Source: Catenulispora rubra (lineage in GTDB: Bacteria; Actinomycetota; Actinomycetes; Streptomycetales; Catenulisporaceae). Taken from it: 51,109 nt of DNA. The stretch covers positions 1 to 51,109 of the forward strand of contig NZ_JAACYW010000055.1 in NCBI RefSeq assembly GCF_015356825.1. The letters run 5' to 3'. Below, in pieces: positions 1 through 7,336 of the stretch. The notes under the pieces were generated by a model. That model made no database searches and was not told where the DNA came from. It saw only the letters and a list, made by a program, of their open reading frames with translations. Position numbers and translations under genes: made by a program. Every line of letters begins with the position of its first letter. Position 1 is the first letter of the stretch.

Positions 1-165
1 AGGATGCGCCGGTAAAGAATCAGTCATCGAACAGCAACCACGCGTTCGACGAAAGTGGTCGAAGCGCTTCGACTACAACGTCGGCGACAACCCGGCTTCG
101 ATGCGCGCCGCCAGGCTCCGCGCCGCCGTGTACCCGCGTGCTGCCCAATCGGCGAGTGTGGCGTC

Positions 166-1467
166 ATGATTGCCCAGCGCGTATCCGTCCCCTGCGGTCC
201 GCCGAGCCGCGCCTCGAAGGCGGTTGATCCGTACATCCTCGCGCTGCTGAGCTGCGTCGCCCTGGCCGCGGCCTTCCCCGCCACCGGGGCGGCGCAGTAT
301 GCGGTGAACCACGCGGCCGACGCGGCCGTCGCGCTGCTGTTCTTCCTCTACGGGGCTCGCCTGTCCGCTCAGGAGACGCTCGCCGGGCTGCGCCACTGGC
401 GCCTGCAGACCGCCATCGCCACCAGCACCTTCGTGTTGTTCCCCGTGCTCGGGCTGGCCCTGTCGCCGGTGCTGAGCGGGCTGGTCGGTGCGCGTCTGGC
501 GACCGGCGTTCTGTTCCTGTGCCTGTTGCCGTCGACGATCCAGTCCTCGATCGCCTTCACCTCCGTCGCACGCGGCAACGTTCCTGCGGCCGTGTGCGCG
601 GGCACCTGCTCCAGCCTTCTGGGCATGGTCCTCACCCCGCTGCTCGCTGCCGGGTTGCTGGGCACCGCGGTGCGGTTCGACGCCGCGCGCCTGGGTGACC
701 TGGCTGGCAGCATCCTGTTGCCGTTCGTCGTCGGGCAAGCCGTTCGCCGCTGGATCGGTGTCAGCCTTGCCAGTCGAAGGCGCCTGCTCGGCTACATCGA
801 CCGGGGCTCCATCCTGCTCGTCGTCTACACCGCGTTCAGTCAGGGTGCCGCCGACGGGCTCTGGAACAGCCTCACCCCCGCGCGCCTGCTCACGCTGCTG
901 GCCATCGACGTCGGCCTGCTGGCCGTGGTCCTGGGCGTCACGTCAACCGTCGGGCGATTGCACGTCTTCGAACCCGCGGACCGGATCACCCTGGTCTTCG
1001 CGGGTTCGAAGAAGAGCCTCGTCAACGGCATGCCGATGGCGGCGGTGCTGTTCGGGCCGGACGCCGGCTCCGTCGTCCTCCCGATCATGATCTTCCATCA
1101 GACGCAGCTACTCGTCTGCTCCGTCATCGCCAGACACTGGTCGCACGCGCCGCCACCAGAGCGAGCGTCAGAACCAGAGTCGGCTCCGGCACCACCCCCA
1201 CTAAGCGTCCCGCTTGCGAAACAACACCGCCCCACCAATAAGCGCGATCGCCGCGTAAGCCGTGAACACACCGAACCCGGCCCACGCCGACAGCATCGGC
1301 ACCGCGTCGCCGCCGAGCTTGTGGATGCCCCAGATCTGGCTCCCGGCCAGGAACGGAATCCACTTGTCGACGTGCACCGCCCAGTCGTGCGGCAAGAACT
1401 GCGTCATGATGAAGGTCACGAACAGCAGCGCGATCGCCGCAGTGATAGCCCCAGCGGTGTGCCGTAG
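166..1467 (+). CDS. Bile acid:sodium symporter-like (SBF-like) membrane protein with probable 3' frameshift
   Basis: Multi-spanning inner-membrane protein of the SBF-like family (PF13593-type, sodium/solute carriers). Hydrophobic segments run from the start to about residue 340. The stretch reading SKKSLVNGMPMAAVLF is typical of the family's conserved region. Start: ATG at 166 is the last start before the first membrane segment; an upstream GTG at 55 would add a basic, non-homologous-looking tail. The family normally ends near residue 330-345, but this frame continues about 90 more codons, rich in Arg, His, Pro and Gln, straight through the opposite-strand permease gene. A TAA lies at 1202-1204 in the next frame, directly after a C-run at 1193-1198. 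One extra C there would explain the tail. True end probably about 1204; substrate unknown. Confidence 0.75.
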   Translation: MIAQRVSVPCGPPSRASKAVDPYILALLSCVALAAAFPATGAAQYAVNHAADAAVALLFFLYGARLSAQETLAGLRHWRLQTAIATSTFVLFPVLGLALSPVLSGLVGARLATGVLFLCLLPSTIQSSIAFTSVARGNVPAAVCAGTCSSLLGMVLTPLLAAGLLGTAVRFDAARLGDLAGSILLPFVVGQAVRRWIGVSLASRRRLLGYIDRGSILLVVYTAFSQGAADGLWNSLTPARLLTLLAIDVGLLAVVLGVTSTVGRLHVFEPADRITLVFAGSKKSLVNGMPMAAVLFGPDAGSVVLPIMIFHQTQLLVCSVIARHWSHAPPPERASEPESAPAPPPLSVPLAKQHRPTNKRDRRVSREHTEPGPRRQHRHRVAAELVDAPDLAPGQERNPLVDVHRPVVRQELRHDEGHEQQRDRRSDSPSGVP

Positions 1468-2094
1468 CAGGGCGGCCAGGCCGAAGGCGAGCAGGCTGCT
1501 GACCGCCAGGTAGAGCCCGCCGCCGATCACCGCCTGCAGCACGTGCGGGGCGCCGAGGGTGGTCGACAGGTGCAGGTGGACCGGGGCCGACGGTACGGGC
1601 TGGTCCGGGGAGCCCGGCTTGACCGGTCCGAAGTCCTGCAGGGTGACGTCGTTGAAGAACGTCTGGCCGATGAAGAAGGAGGTGAAGCTGCAGAACAGGC
1701 CGGTGACCAGCGCCACGAGCGTGAACACGGTCAGCTTGGCGCCGAACACCACGCCGCGGCGGGGCATCGCCGACAGTGAGGTGCGGATCATGCCGGTGGT
1801 GTACTCGCCGGACAGGGTCATCGCCCCGATGACGACGATCACCAGCTGGCCGAACACGATCCCGAACATCGAGCTGCGCACCGGGTCGAAGTTCGGCAGG
1901 TCGCCCTGGCCGAGGTGGCCGGACTGGCCCCAGGCGAACAGGGTGCTGATGCCGATGGTGACGATGGCGGTGGCCAGCAGGGTCCAGGTGGTGGAGCGGA
2001 CCGAGCGGATCTTGGTCCACTCCGAGCGCAGGGCGCCGGGGAAGCCGGCGCGGCCCTTGGCGGGCGGTAGGCCGACGGCGGTCAGGGTGGTCAT
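1201..2094 (-). CDS. ABC-2 type transporter permease
   Basis: About 297 residues. Membrane half of an ABC exporter of the ABC-2/BcrB-like class. The N-terminus holds the frequent FPGALRSEWTKIRSVRSTTW-type segment, followed by about six hydrophobic segments, and the protein ends in a short basic tail (FRKRDA). Start ATG at 2094 lies two bases after the stop of the ATPase gene, so the two are translated as one operon. Together they probably export a lipid-like or peptide antibiotic, or act in self-protection; the substrate cannot be told from sequence. Its 3' end meets the convergent SBF-like gene with no intergenic space. Confidence 0.85.
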   Translation of the reverse strand: MTTLTAVGLPPAKGRAGFPGALRSEWTKIRSVRSTTWTLLATAIVTIGISTLFAWGQSGHLGQGDLPNFDPVRSSMFGIVFGQLVIVVIGAMTLSGEYTTGMIRTSLSAMPRRGVVFGAKLTVFTLVALVTGLFCSFTSFFIGQTFFNDVTLQDFGPVKPGSPDQPVPSAPVHLHLSTTLGAPHVLQAVIGGGLYLAVSSLLAFGLAALLRHTAGAITAAIALLFVTFIMTQFLPHDWAVHVDKWIPFLAGSQIWGIHKLGGDAVPMLSAWAGFGVFTAYAAIALIGGAVLFRKRDA

Positions 2095-2096
2095 CG

Positions 2097-3065
2097 TCAG
2101 GCCTCGGCCTTCTGCTCGGCGCCGGATTCGGTACGTTCGGCAACTTCGGCACGCTGAGCGGCGGGGACGGCGGCGTGGTACTCGACGCTGTCCTTGGTGA
2201 GTTCCATGAACGCCTCCTCCAGGGAGGCCTGCACCGAGGTCAGCTCGTGCAGCCGGATCCCGTTGTCGAAGGCCAGGTCGCCGACGCGCTCCAGCGGCAG
2301 GTTGGCCACGTGCAGGGTGCCGCCGTCGGCGGTGACCCGGCCGCCGGCCGCGGAGACCAGCTCGGCCAGCTTGTCGGCGTGCGGGCTGCGCACCTTGACC
2401 TGCTGCTCGGAGTTGCGCTCGATGAACTCCGCGACGGTGCAGTCGGCGATCAGCCGGCCGCGCCCGATCACCAGCAGGTGGTCGGCGGTGTGCTCCATCT
2501 CGGACATCAGGTGGCTGGAGACGAACACGGTCCGTCCGTCGGCGGCCAGCGCCTTCATCAGGTTCCTGATCCACAGGATGCCCTCCGGGTCCAGTCCGTT
2601 GACCGGCTCGTCGAACATCAGCACCCGCGGGTCGCCGAGCAGCGCCGCGGCGATGCCCAGGCGCTGCCCCATGCCCAGGGAGAAGCCCTTGGACCGCTTG
2701 CGCGCCACCTCCGCCAGGCCGACCATCTCCAGCACCTCCCCGACCCGCCGGGTGGGCAGGTCGTTGGTCTGGGCCAGGCACAGCAGGTGGTTGTAGGCCG
2801 AGCGGCCGCCGTGGATGGCCTTGGCGTCCAGCAGTGCCCCGACCTCCCGCATCGGATGGTCCGCGGCGACGAACGGCTTGCCGTTCACCGTCACCGTCCC
2901 GGACGTGGGCGCGTCCAGCCCCAGGATCATCCGCATCGTGGTTGACTTCCCCGCCCCGTTCGGCCCCAGGAAACCGGTCACCTGACCGGGCCGGACGCTG
3001 AAGGACAGATCGTCGACGGCGAGTTTGTCGCCGTATCGCTTGGTGAGGCCCGCAGCCTCGATCAT
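2097..3065 (-). CDS. ABC transporter ATP-binding protein (BcrA/CcmA type)
   Basis: About 322 residues, cytoplasmic ATPase driving the permease immediately downstream. Visible motifs in order: Walker A GPNGAGKST, a signature loop SLGMGQRLG (the variant common in the bacitracin-type subfamily in place of LSGGQ), Walker B VLMFDEPVNGLD, and the H-loop SSHLMSEMEH. After about residue 220 comes the C-terminal regulatory extension typical of this class, ending in an Ala/Glu-rich tail. ATG at 3065 was chosen because GGGAGG lies about 8 bases upstream and homology begins there (MIEAAGLTKRYG); a longer open frame to 3200 lacks such support. Confidence 0.9.
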   Translation of the reverse strand: MIEAAGLTKRYGDKLAVDDLSFSVRPGQVTGFLGPNGAGKSTTMRMILGLDAPTSGTVTVNGKPFVAADHPMREVGALLDAKAIHGGRSAYNHLLCLAQTNDLPTRRVGEVLEMVGLAEVARKRSKGFSLGMGQRLGIAAALLGDPRVLMFDEPVNGLDPEGILWIRNLMKALAADGRTVFVSSHLMSEMEHTADHLLVIGRGRLIADCTVAEFIERNSEQQVKVRSPHADKLAELVSAAGGRVTADGGTLHVANLPLERVGDLAFDNGIRLHELTSVQASLEEAFMELTKDSVEYHAAVPAAQRAEVAERTESGAEQKAEA

Positions 3066-3222
3066 GACAGTCGCCTCCCGTTCGGCGGGCGGGCCACGGC
3101 GTCGCGCCGGGCCCGGGGCCGACGGTAGCGCCGTCGAGCGGCGGCGAGCGTCCGACTGGGAGGGGAGAGGGTCGTACTCCGTGAGGATGAGAGGCGTCAT
3201 CCTCCGATGTACCGCTCCCGGC

Positions 3223-3738
3223 TCATGCGCCGAAGCGGTACCGGGTCTGGCTGTACGGGCTCTTGCCGAACGCGAGGACCTTCACCGGCGCGACACCGAA
3301 GACGAGCACGTCCCCGCTCGGGCTCTGGGGATCGCGGAACGCGTCCTCGGCGACGTCGAAATCCCAGTCGAGCTTCGATTTCCACAGCGCCGCGAGCCGT
3401 TCGAGCTGAGCCCGGTCGATGACGCGGACGGCGCTTCCCTCGACCACCACGTCCAGACCCTCGCGGAAGTGGTTGGAGCCCGTGCTCAGGACGCAGTGTG
3501 CGTTGGACCGCAGGTTCACGGCCTTCTGCTCCCGGGAGCCGGTGCAGAAGTGCAGCGCTCCGTCCAGCCAGACGGTCGGCAGCGGCACGACGTGCGGACG
3601 GCCGTCCGCACGCACGGTCGACAACCAGAACATCTCCGAGCTCGACAGCAGCTCGGCGACCTCGGCCCAGGGCCGGGCGCTGGCAGCCGGCTCGCTGAAG
3701 TCCGCGTTGAAATCCACGGTCGGTTCGGTCTGGGACAT
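3223..3738 (-). CDS. PPOX-class flavin/F420-binding oxidoreductase (pyridoxamine 5'-phosphate oxidase family)
   Basis: 171-residue split-barrel protein. The line FWLSTVRADGRPHVVPLPTVW followed by LHFCTGSREQKAVNL is the usual cofactor-binding opening of actinobacterial PPOX/F420-dependent oxidoreductases. The C-terminus KVLAFGKSPYSQTRYRF, with the closing F-KSPY-TR-RF pattern, is also typical. Such enzymes reduce or oxidise small molecules with F420, FMN or heme-like cofactors; the substrate is unknown. Start ATG at 3738 has AGGAGG 8 bases upstream. It stands alone, downstream of a short 12-bp repeat array that occupies its presumed 5' leader. Confidence 0.85.
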   Translation of the reverse strand: MSQTEPTVDFNADFSEPAASARPWAEVAELLSSSEMFWLSTVRADGRPHVVPLPTVWLDGALHFCTGSREQKAVNLRSNAHCVLSTGSNHFREGLDVVVEGSAVRVIDRAQLERLAALWKSKLDWDFDVAEDAFRDPQSPSGDVLVFGVAPVKVLAFGKSPYSQTRYRFGA

Positions 3739-3762
3739 CGGTGTCCTCCTGCGCGGGTTCGA

Positions 3763-3822
3763 GGTCGGGCTCGTGGTCGGGTTCCTGGTCGAATGGGTGG
3801 TCGAATGCGTGGTCGAAGAGGT
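3763..3822. repeat. 12-bp tandem repeat (about 5 units) upstream of the PPOX gene
   Basis: Units begin with GGTCG at 3763, 3775, 3787, 3799 and 3811, each 12 bases apart, with a diverged sixth start at 3827. The array lies just upstream of the PPOX start codon, in the leader or promoter region. Seen directly; function unknown. Confidence 0.7.
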
Positions 3823-3901
3823 GCCCGGTCGGAATCCTCCCGCGATCCTGCCACGGCGTCGCCCCGACGCTGCCGTCCGGCATCGGTGATTACTCGAGCG
3901 G

Positions 3902-4412
3902 GTGCTCCGCATCGAGATCAACGGCCGGACGCCCGACGCCGACGTCCTGACCGCCGCGCGTCCCGTGGAGCCTGCGCAGCGTGCGCTACCAGCGGCCGCT
4001 GGCCCACATCAAGCAGGTCGGCGGCAGCTTCGGCCAGATCTACCACGGCCGCGCCGCCGAGGACGCCGGCTACGCCGACGCGCTCCTGACCGCGGATGAC
4101 GGCACGGTTTCCGAAACCTCCATCGCCAACATCGGGTTCTTCGACGGCGCGGCGATCACCTGGCCCGACGCCCCGGCGCTCGACGGCATCACCAAGCAGC
4201 TCCTGCAACGCCACGGCCCGAGCGCCGGACTGCTTTCGAAGACGGCCCGAGTGACGCTCGACGACGTGGCGACCTACCGCGCGGCGTTCGTGACGAACTC
4301 GCAGGGTGTCGCGCCGGTCGCAGCGATCGACGGGATGCCGCTGGCTGTCGACGACGACCTCATGACGACGCTCTACCAGGTCTACGAATCAGCGCCCTGG
4401 GAGATCGTCTGA
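3902..4412 (+). pseudogene. Class IV aminotransferase / aminodeoxychorismate lyase-like gene, internally deleted
   Basis: Two pieces of one family member are fused. The first codons from GTG 3902 read VLRIEINGRTPDADVLTAA, the usual N-terminus of this actinobacterial class IV (PLP, fold IV) family. From about 3963, in another frame, comes the family's second half: SLRSVRYQRPLAHIKQVGG, then the cofactor-binding region with SETSIANIGFF and the C-terminus ending in APWEIV. The intact family is about 240-250 residues; roughly 80 residues in the middle are missing and the two parts are out of frame. The 3' part alone is open from GTG 3981, so a fragment could be translated, but it lacks the residues of the small domain. 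Deletion remnant is the most economical reading. Confidence 0.75.
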
Positions 4413-4538
4413 CATCGTTGAAGTTCGCGCGACGCGAAGCAACGCAGCGACGCAACGCGGCCTGAAGCGACCCGAACCTAACGCGGCCCGATCCGGCCCG
4501 AAGCGACCTGACCGGCCCGAACCGGCCCGCCGGACCAC

Positions 4539-4886
4539 CTACTCCCGATGCCCCCGCCGCCGCAGCACCCGCGGCGCACCGACGTGCCGCGCGAACCCCA
4601 GCGCACGCCGTGCGTCGTCCAGGCAGGTCCAGCGCGGGTCGATCGGCGGGCTCTCGGCGAGGCCGACCACCTGCTTCAGGCTCGCCTGGATCCGCCATCG
4701 GTTCCCGCAGCGACAGGCCACGTCGACGTGCGTCCCGGTCGCGGCGATCAGCCAGTCGGTGACGCGATGGCAGCGCGGGCACTCGATCAGACCCTGGATC
4801 TCCCGGCCGTCGCCGGACGGTGCGGATCTGACGTGCGCCCGATCCGCCACGCGCAAAAGCGTCGTCGATTCCCACCCGACGGACAC
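4539..4886 (-). CDS. Small zinc-ribbon protein of unknown function
   Basis: About 115 residues. The central segment CPRCHRVTDWLIAATGTHVD followed by CRCG gives a CxxC...CxC zinc-ribbon-like pattern; the rest is basic, ending RRRGHRE. GTG at 4886 is chosen because GAGGGAGG lies about 5-8 bases upstream; the frame stays open far upstream but with shadow-like composition. Zinc-ribbon proteins of this size often bind nucleic acid or serve as adaptor subunits, but nothing here fixes a function. It diverges from the STAND NTPase gene across about 230 bp that should contain both promoters. Confidence 0.65.
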   Translation of the reverse strand: MSVGWESTTLLRVADRAHVRSAPSGDGREIQGLIECPRCHRVTDWLIAATGTHVDVACRCGNRWRIQASLKQVVGLAESPPIDPRWTCLDDARRALGFARHVGAPRVLRRRGHRE

Positions 4887-5113
4887 GGTGCCTCCCTCGT
4901 CGGCTCCACTCGTGCGTGTCGAGGACGACTCGACGTTCGCACAGTGGCGGGCTGCTGTCCACCGTACGGTCGTGGATCGTTGGTGGATGGTTATGGTGGA
5001 TGGTTCGGGCAAACGGCCCGGCGCGGCCTTGCGGCCGGGCGGCGCGCGCCGACTAGGATCAGAGTTCTGATCAGACACTCGCATCGCTCGGCGACGGGGA
5101 GAGGCGGTCCGCG

Positions 5114-7336
5114 GTGGAACCGACGACGTTTCTGGTGGCCGCCGGATTCAAGGCGCTGAGCGCGGCGGGCGGCGCGGTCGCCAAGCGGGTCGGTGAGGGC
5201 GTCGGTAAGCCCGCCGGAGACGCGATGGTCGACTGGATCCGTGCGCACAACGCGACGGCCGCCAAGCTCCTGAAGCGGAAGAAGGCGCTCAGCGACTCCG
5301 ACGCCCGCGACCTCGCGCTGCTGGTGCTGCGCCAGGTCGACTCCGCGCCGGACTTCGCCGGTCTCCTCCGCGACTGGCTGGCGAACCTCATCGACGCCGA
5401 GATCATCGGCCCGGAGTTCCAGCTGCGCCGTGCCGAGCCCGAGTACCCGCCGGAGCCCCGGATCTTCGCCGACCGCGAAGCCGAGCGGGCCGCGATCGTC
5501 AACGCCGCACACGCCGGCGGCGACATCGCGACGCTGTTCTACCTCGCGGGCCAGCCGAACATCGGCAAGACCGACCTGGTCCGGCACTGGGTGCACCATC
5601 CGGAGACGCAGCACTTCGCCGACGGCATCTACTACGTGGACCTCAAGGCCCTGAGAGCCGGCGTCCCCGCGGACCCCGGCGCGGTCGCCGCGCGGCTGCT
5701 CTTCCAGATCGGGCTGGTGCCCTCACTGATCCCGCTGGAGCCCGGCCGCGCCGTCGAGTGGTGGCGACGGCTCACCCGGGGCCGGAGCCTGTGCGTCGTC
5801 TTCGACCACGTCACGCAGCCCGGCGAGGTCGAGCCGCTGCTCCCAGCCTCGGCGACCAGCATGGCGATCGTGGTCGCCGACCAGAAGATCGCGGAGTTGC
5901 TCGGCGCCCGGACGATCCACCACGAGCTGCGCGGCTTCGGCCCGGAGGCCGCAGCCGAGTACTTCGAGCAGGTCCTGCTACCCGGCCAGCTCGATGACGA
6001 CGACGCCCTGGAACAGGTGGTGCGCGCCTGCGCCGGAATCCCCGCGGTGTTGTGGATCGCCGCCGGGATCCTGGTGGGCGAGACCGGGAGCACCATGAGC
6101 GGCCTGGCCCGCCGCCTGGCCGACGGCGCTGCGGAGATGGACGAGCTCCGCTCCGTCGGCACGGGCGCGATGCGGGTGTTCGACGAGTCCTACGCACGCC
6201 TGCCCCCAGACGCTCAGCAGGCCTACCGCACGCTGGGTCTGCTACCGGACCAGGGATCGGCGTTCGGCGCCGCCTGGCTCGCGGAAGTCTCCGGGCTGGG
6301 AGCCGCGACGCGGCGGGCACTCCTGGACCTCAAGGTGCGGTACCTGATCGACGTGGCTCTGACCGGGCCGGATCTGTCGGCCAACCACGTGATCCGGATG
6401 CACGCGCGGGAAATGCTCCAGCAGGCCGGGGAGTACTCGACCGCCAGGCACGAGGAGGCGCGCGTGGCCCTCCGTGACTGGTACGCGGCCATGATTCAGT
6501 ACGCTGACACGGCCACCTCCCGCAACGCCCCCCTCCGCCTGGCGAGAGTGCCCCTCGACGCCGCCACGAATCCGTTCACCTCGTCGTCGCAGGCTCTGAC
6601 ATGGGTCGGGCAGCACGAGGACCGGCTGGTCGGCCTCATGAACGAGGCGTTCCTCGAAGAGGAGTACGCCCTCGTGGTCCGGATGGCCGAGGCCATGCAG
6701 ACCTACTTCGTCAACCGCCGCCCCGGCATGGCGTTCGTCGACGTCTACCGGCTCGCGGCCACCGCCGCTCAGCGCCTCGGCGACAACCGGTACGAGGCCA
6801 GGATGCGGTGCCTGCTCTCGCGTCCGCTAAGGGAAGCCAGACGGTTCGACGAAGCCCAGGAACAAGTGGACGCCGCCGCCGCGCTCGTCGCGGGCCCCGC
6901 CGATACCTCTCTTGACGCGAAGCTGAAGGCCTCGGTGACGGAGTTCGTCGGACTCGTCGCGCTGGACAAGAGCGAGTCCGAGGCGGCGTACAGGCTGTTC
7001 CAGCAAGCCCGACACGGCCACGAGCAGATCGGCAACGACCGCGGCGTCGTGCTCATGTCGCAGCTGATGGGCCGTGCGCTCACCCGATCGGGGAAGTCCG
7101 ATCAGGCCGTCCCGATCCTGCAGGAAGCGCTGCGGCGGGTCGGCGAGAAGGACGACCGGCTGCACGGTCGGCTCTGGCTTGACCTGGCAGAGGCACAGCT
7201 CGCCGTCGGCGACGGCGCGAGTGTCGCAGAAGCTGCCAAGAACGCCATGCCGTACCTGCGCGATCAGCTCATGTCGGAGGACATGGAGACGGCGAAGATG
7301 CTGCACGCACGGGGACTGTCGCTGTCCGGCGACTGA
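5114..7336 (+). CDS. STAND-type NTPase with N-terminal effector-like region and TPR-like C-terminus
   Basis: 740 residues. Residues 1-115 form an Ala-rich helical region with no motif I recognise, ending near an R-E-P-E-Y-P-P linker. From residue 117 comes an NB-ARC-like ATPase: FADREAE entry motif, Walker A G146-QPNIGK-T153, Walker B around D231 (LCVVFDHV), then winged-helix-like segments near 340-430. The last 250 residues are helical repeats resembling TPRs (for example SEAAYRLFQQARHGHEQIGN and LTRSGKSDQAVPILQEALRR). Family knowledge: such proteins oligomerise on ligand sensing and act in signalling, regulation or phage defence. Start GTG 5114 has GGGGAGAGG upstream. Its 3' end overlaps the convergent next gene by 68 bases. 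Confidence 0.8.
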   Translation: MEPTTFLVAAGFKALSAAGGAVAKRVGEGVGKPAGDAMVDWIRAHNATAAKLLKRKKALSDSDARDLALLVLRQVDSAPDFAGLLRDWLANLIDAEIIGPEFQLRRAEPEYPPEPRIFADREAERAAIVNAAHAGGDIATLFYLAGQPNIGKTDLVRHWVHHPETQHFADGIYYVDLKALRAGVPADPGAVAARLLFQIGLVPSLIPLEPGRAVEWWRRLTRGRSLCVVFDHVTQPGEVEPLLPASATSMAIVVADQKIAELLGARTIHHELRGFGPEAAAEYFEQVLLPGQLDDDDALEQVVRACAGIPAVLWIAAGILVGETGSTMSGLARRLADGAAEMDELRSVGTGAMRVFDESYARLPPDAQQAYRTLGLLPDQGSAFGAAWLAEVSGLGAATRRALLDLKVRYLIDVALTGPDLSANHVIRMHAREMLQQAGEYSTARHEEARVALRDWYAAMIQYADTATSRNAPLRLARVPLDAATNPFTSSSQALTWVGQHEDRLVGLMNEAFLEEEYALVVRMAEAMQTYFVNRRPGMAFVDVYRLAATAAQRLGDNRYEARMRCLLSRPLREARRFDEAQEQVDAAAALVAGPADTSLDAKLKASVTEFVGLVALDKSESEAAYRLFQQARHGHEQIGNDRGVVLMSQLMGRALTRSGKSDQAVPILQEALRRVGEKDDRLHGRLWLDLAEAQLAVGDGASVAEAAKNAMPYLRDQLMSEDMETAKMLHARGLSLSGD

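Noticed and set aside
4413..4538. Possible structured RNA or repeat after the aminotransferase remnant
   Set aside because: GAAGCGAC/GGCCCGA-type words recur irregularly. It looks like low-complexity GC-rich DNA without a defined unit or stable single hairpin.
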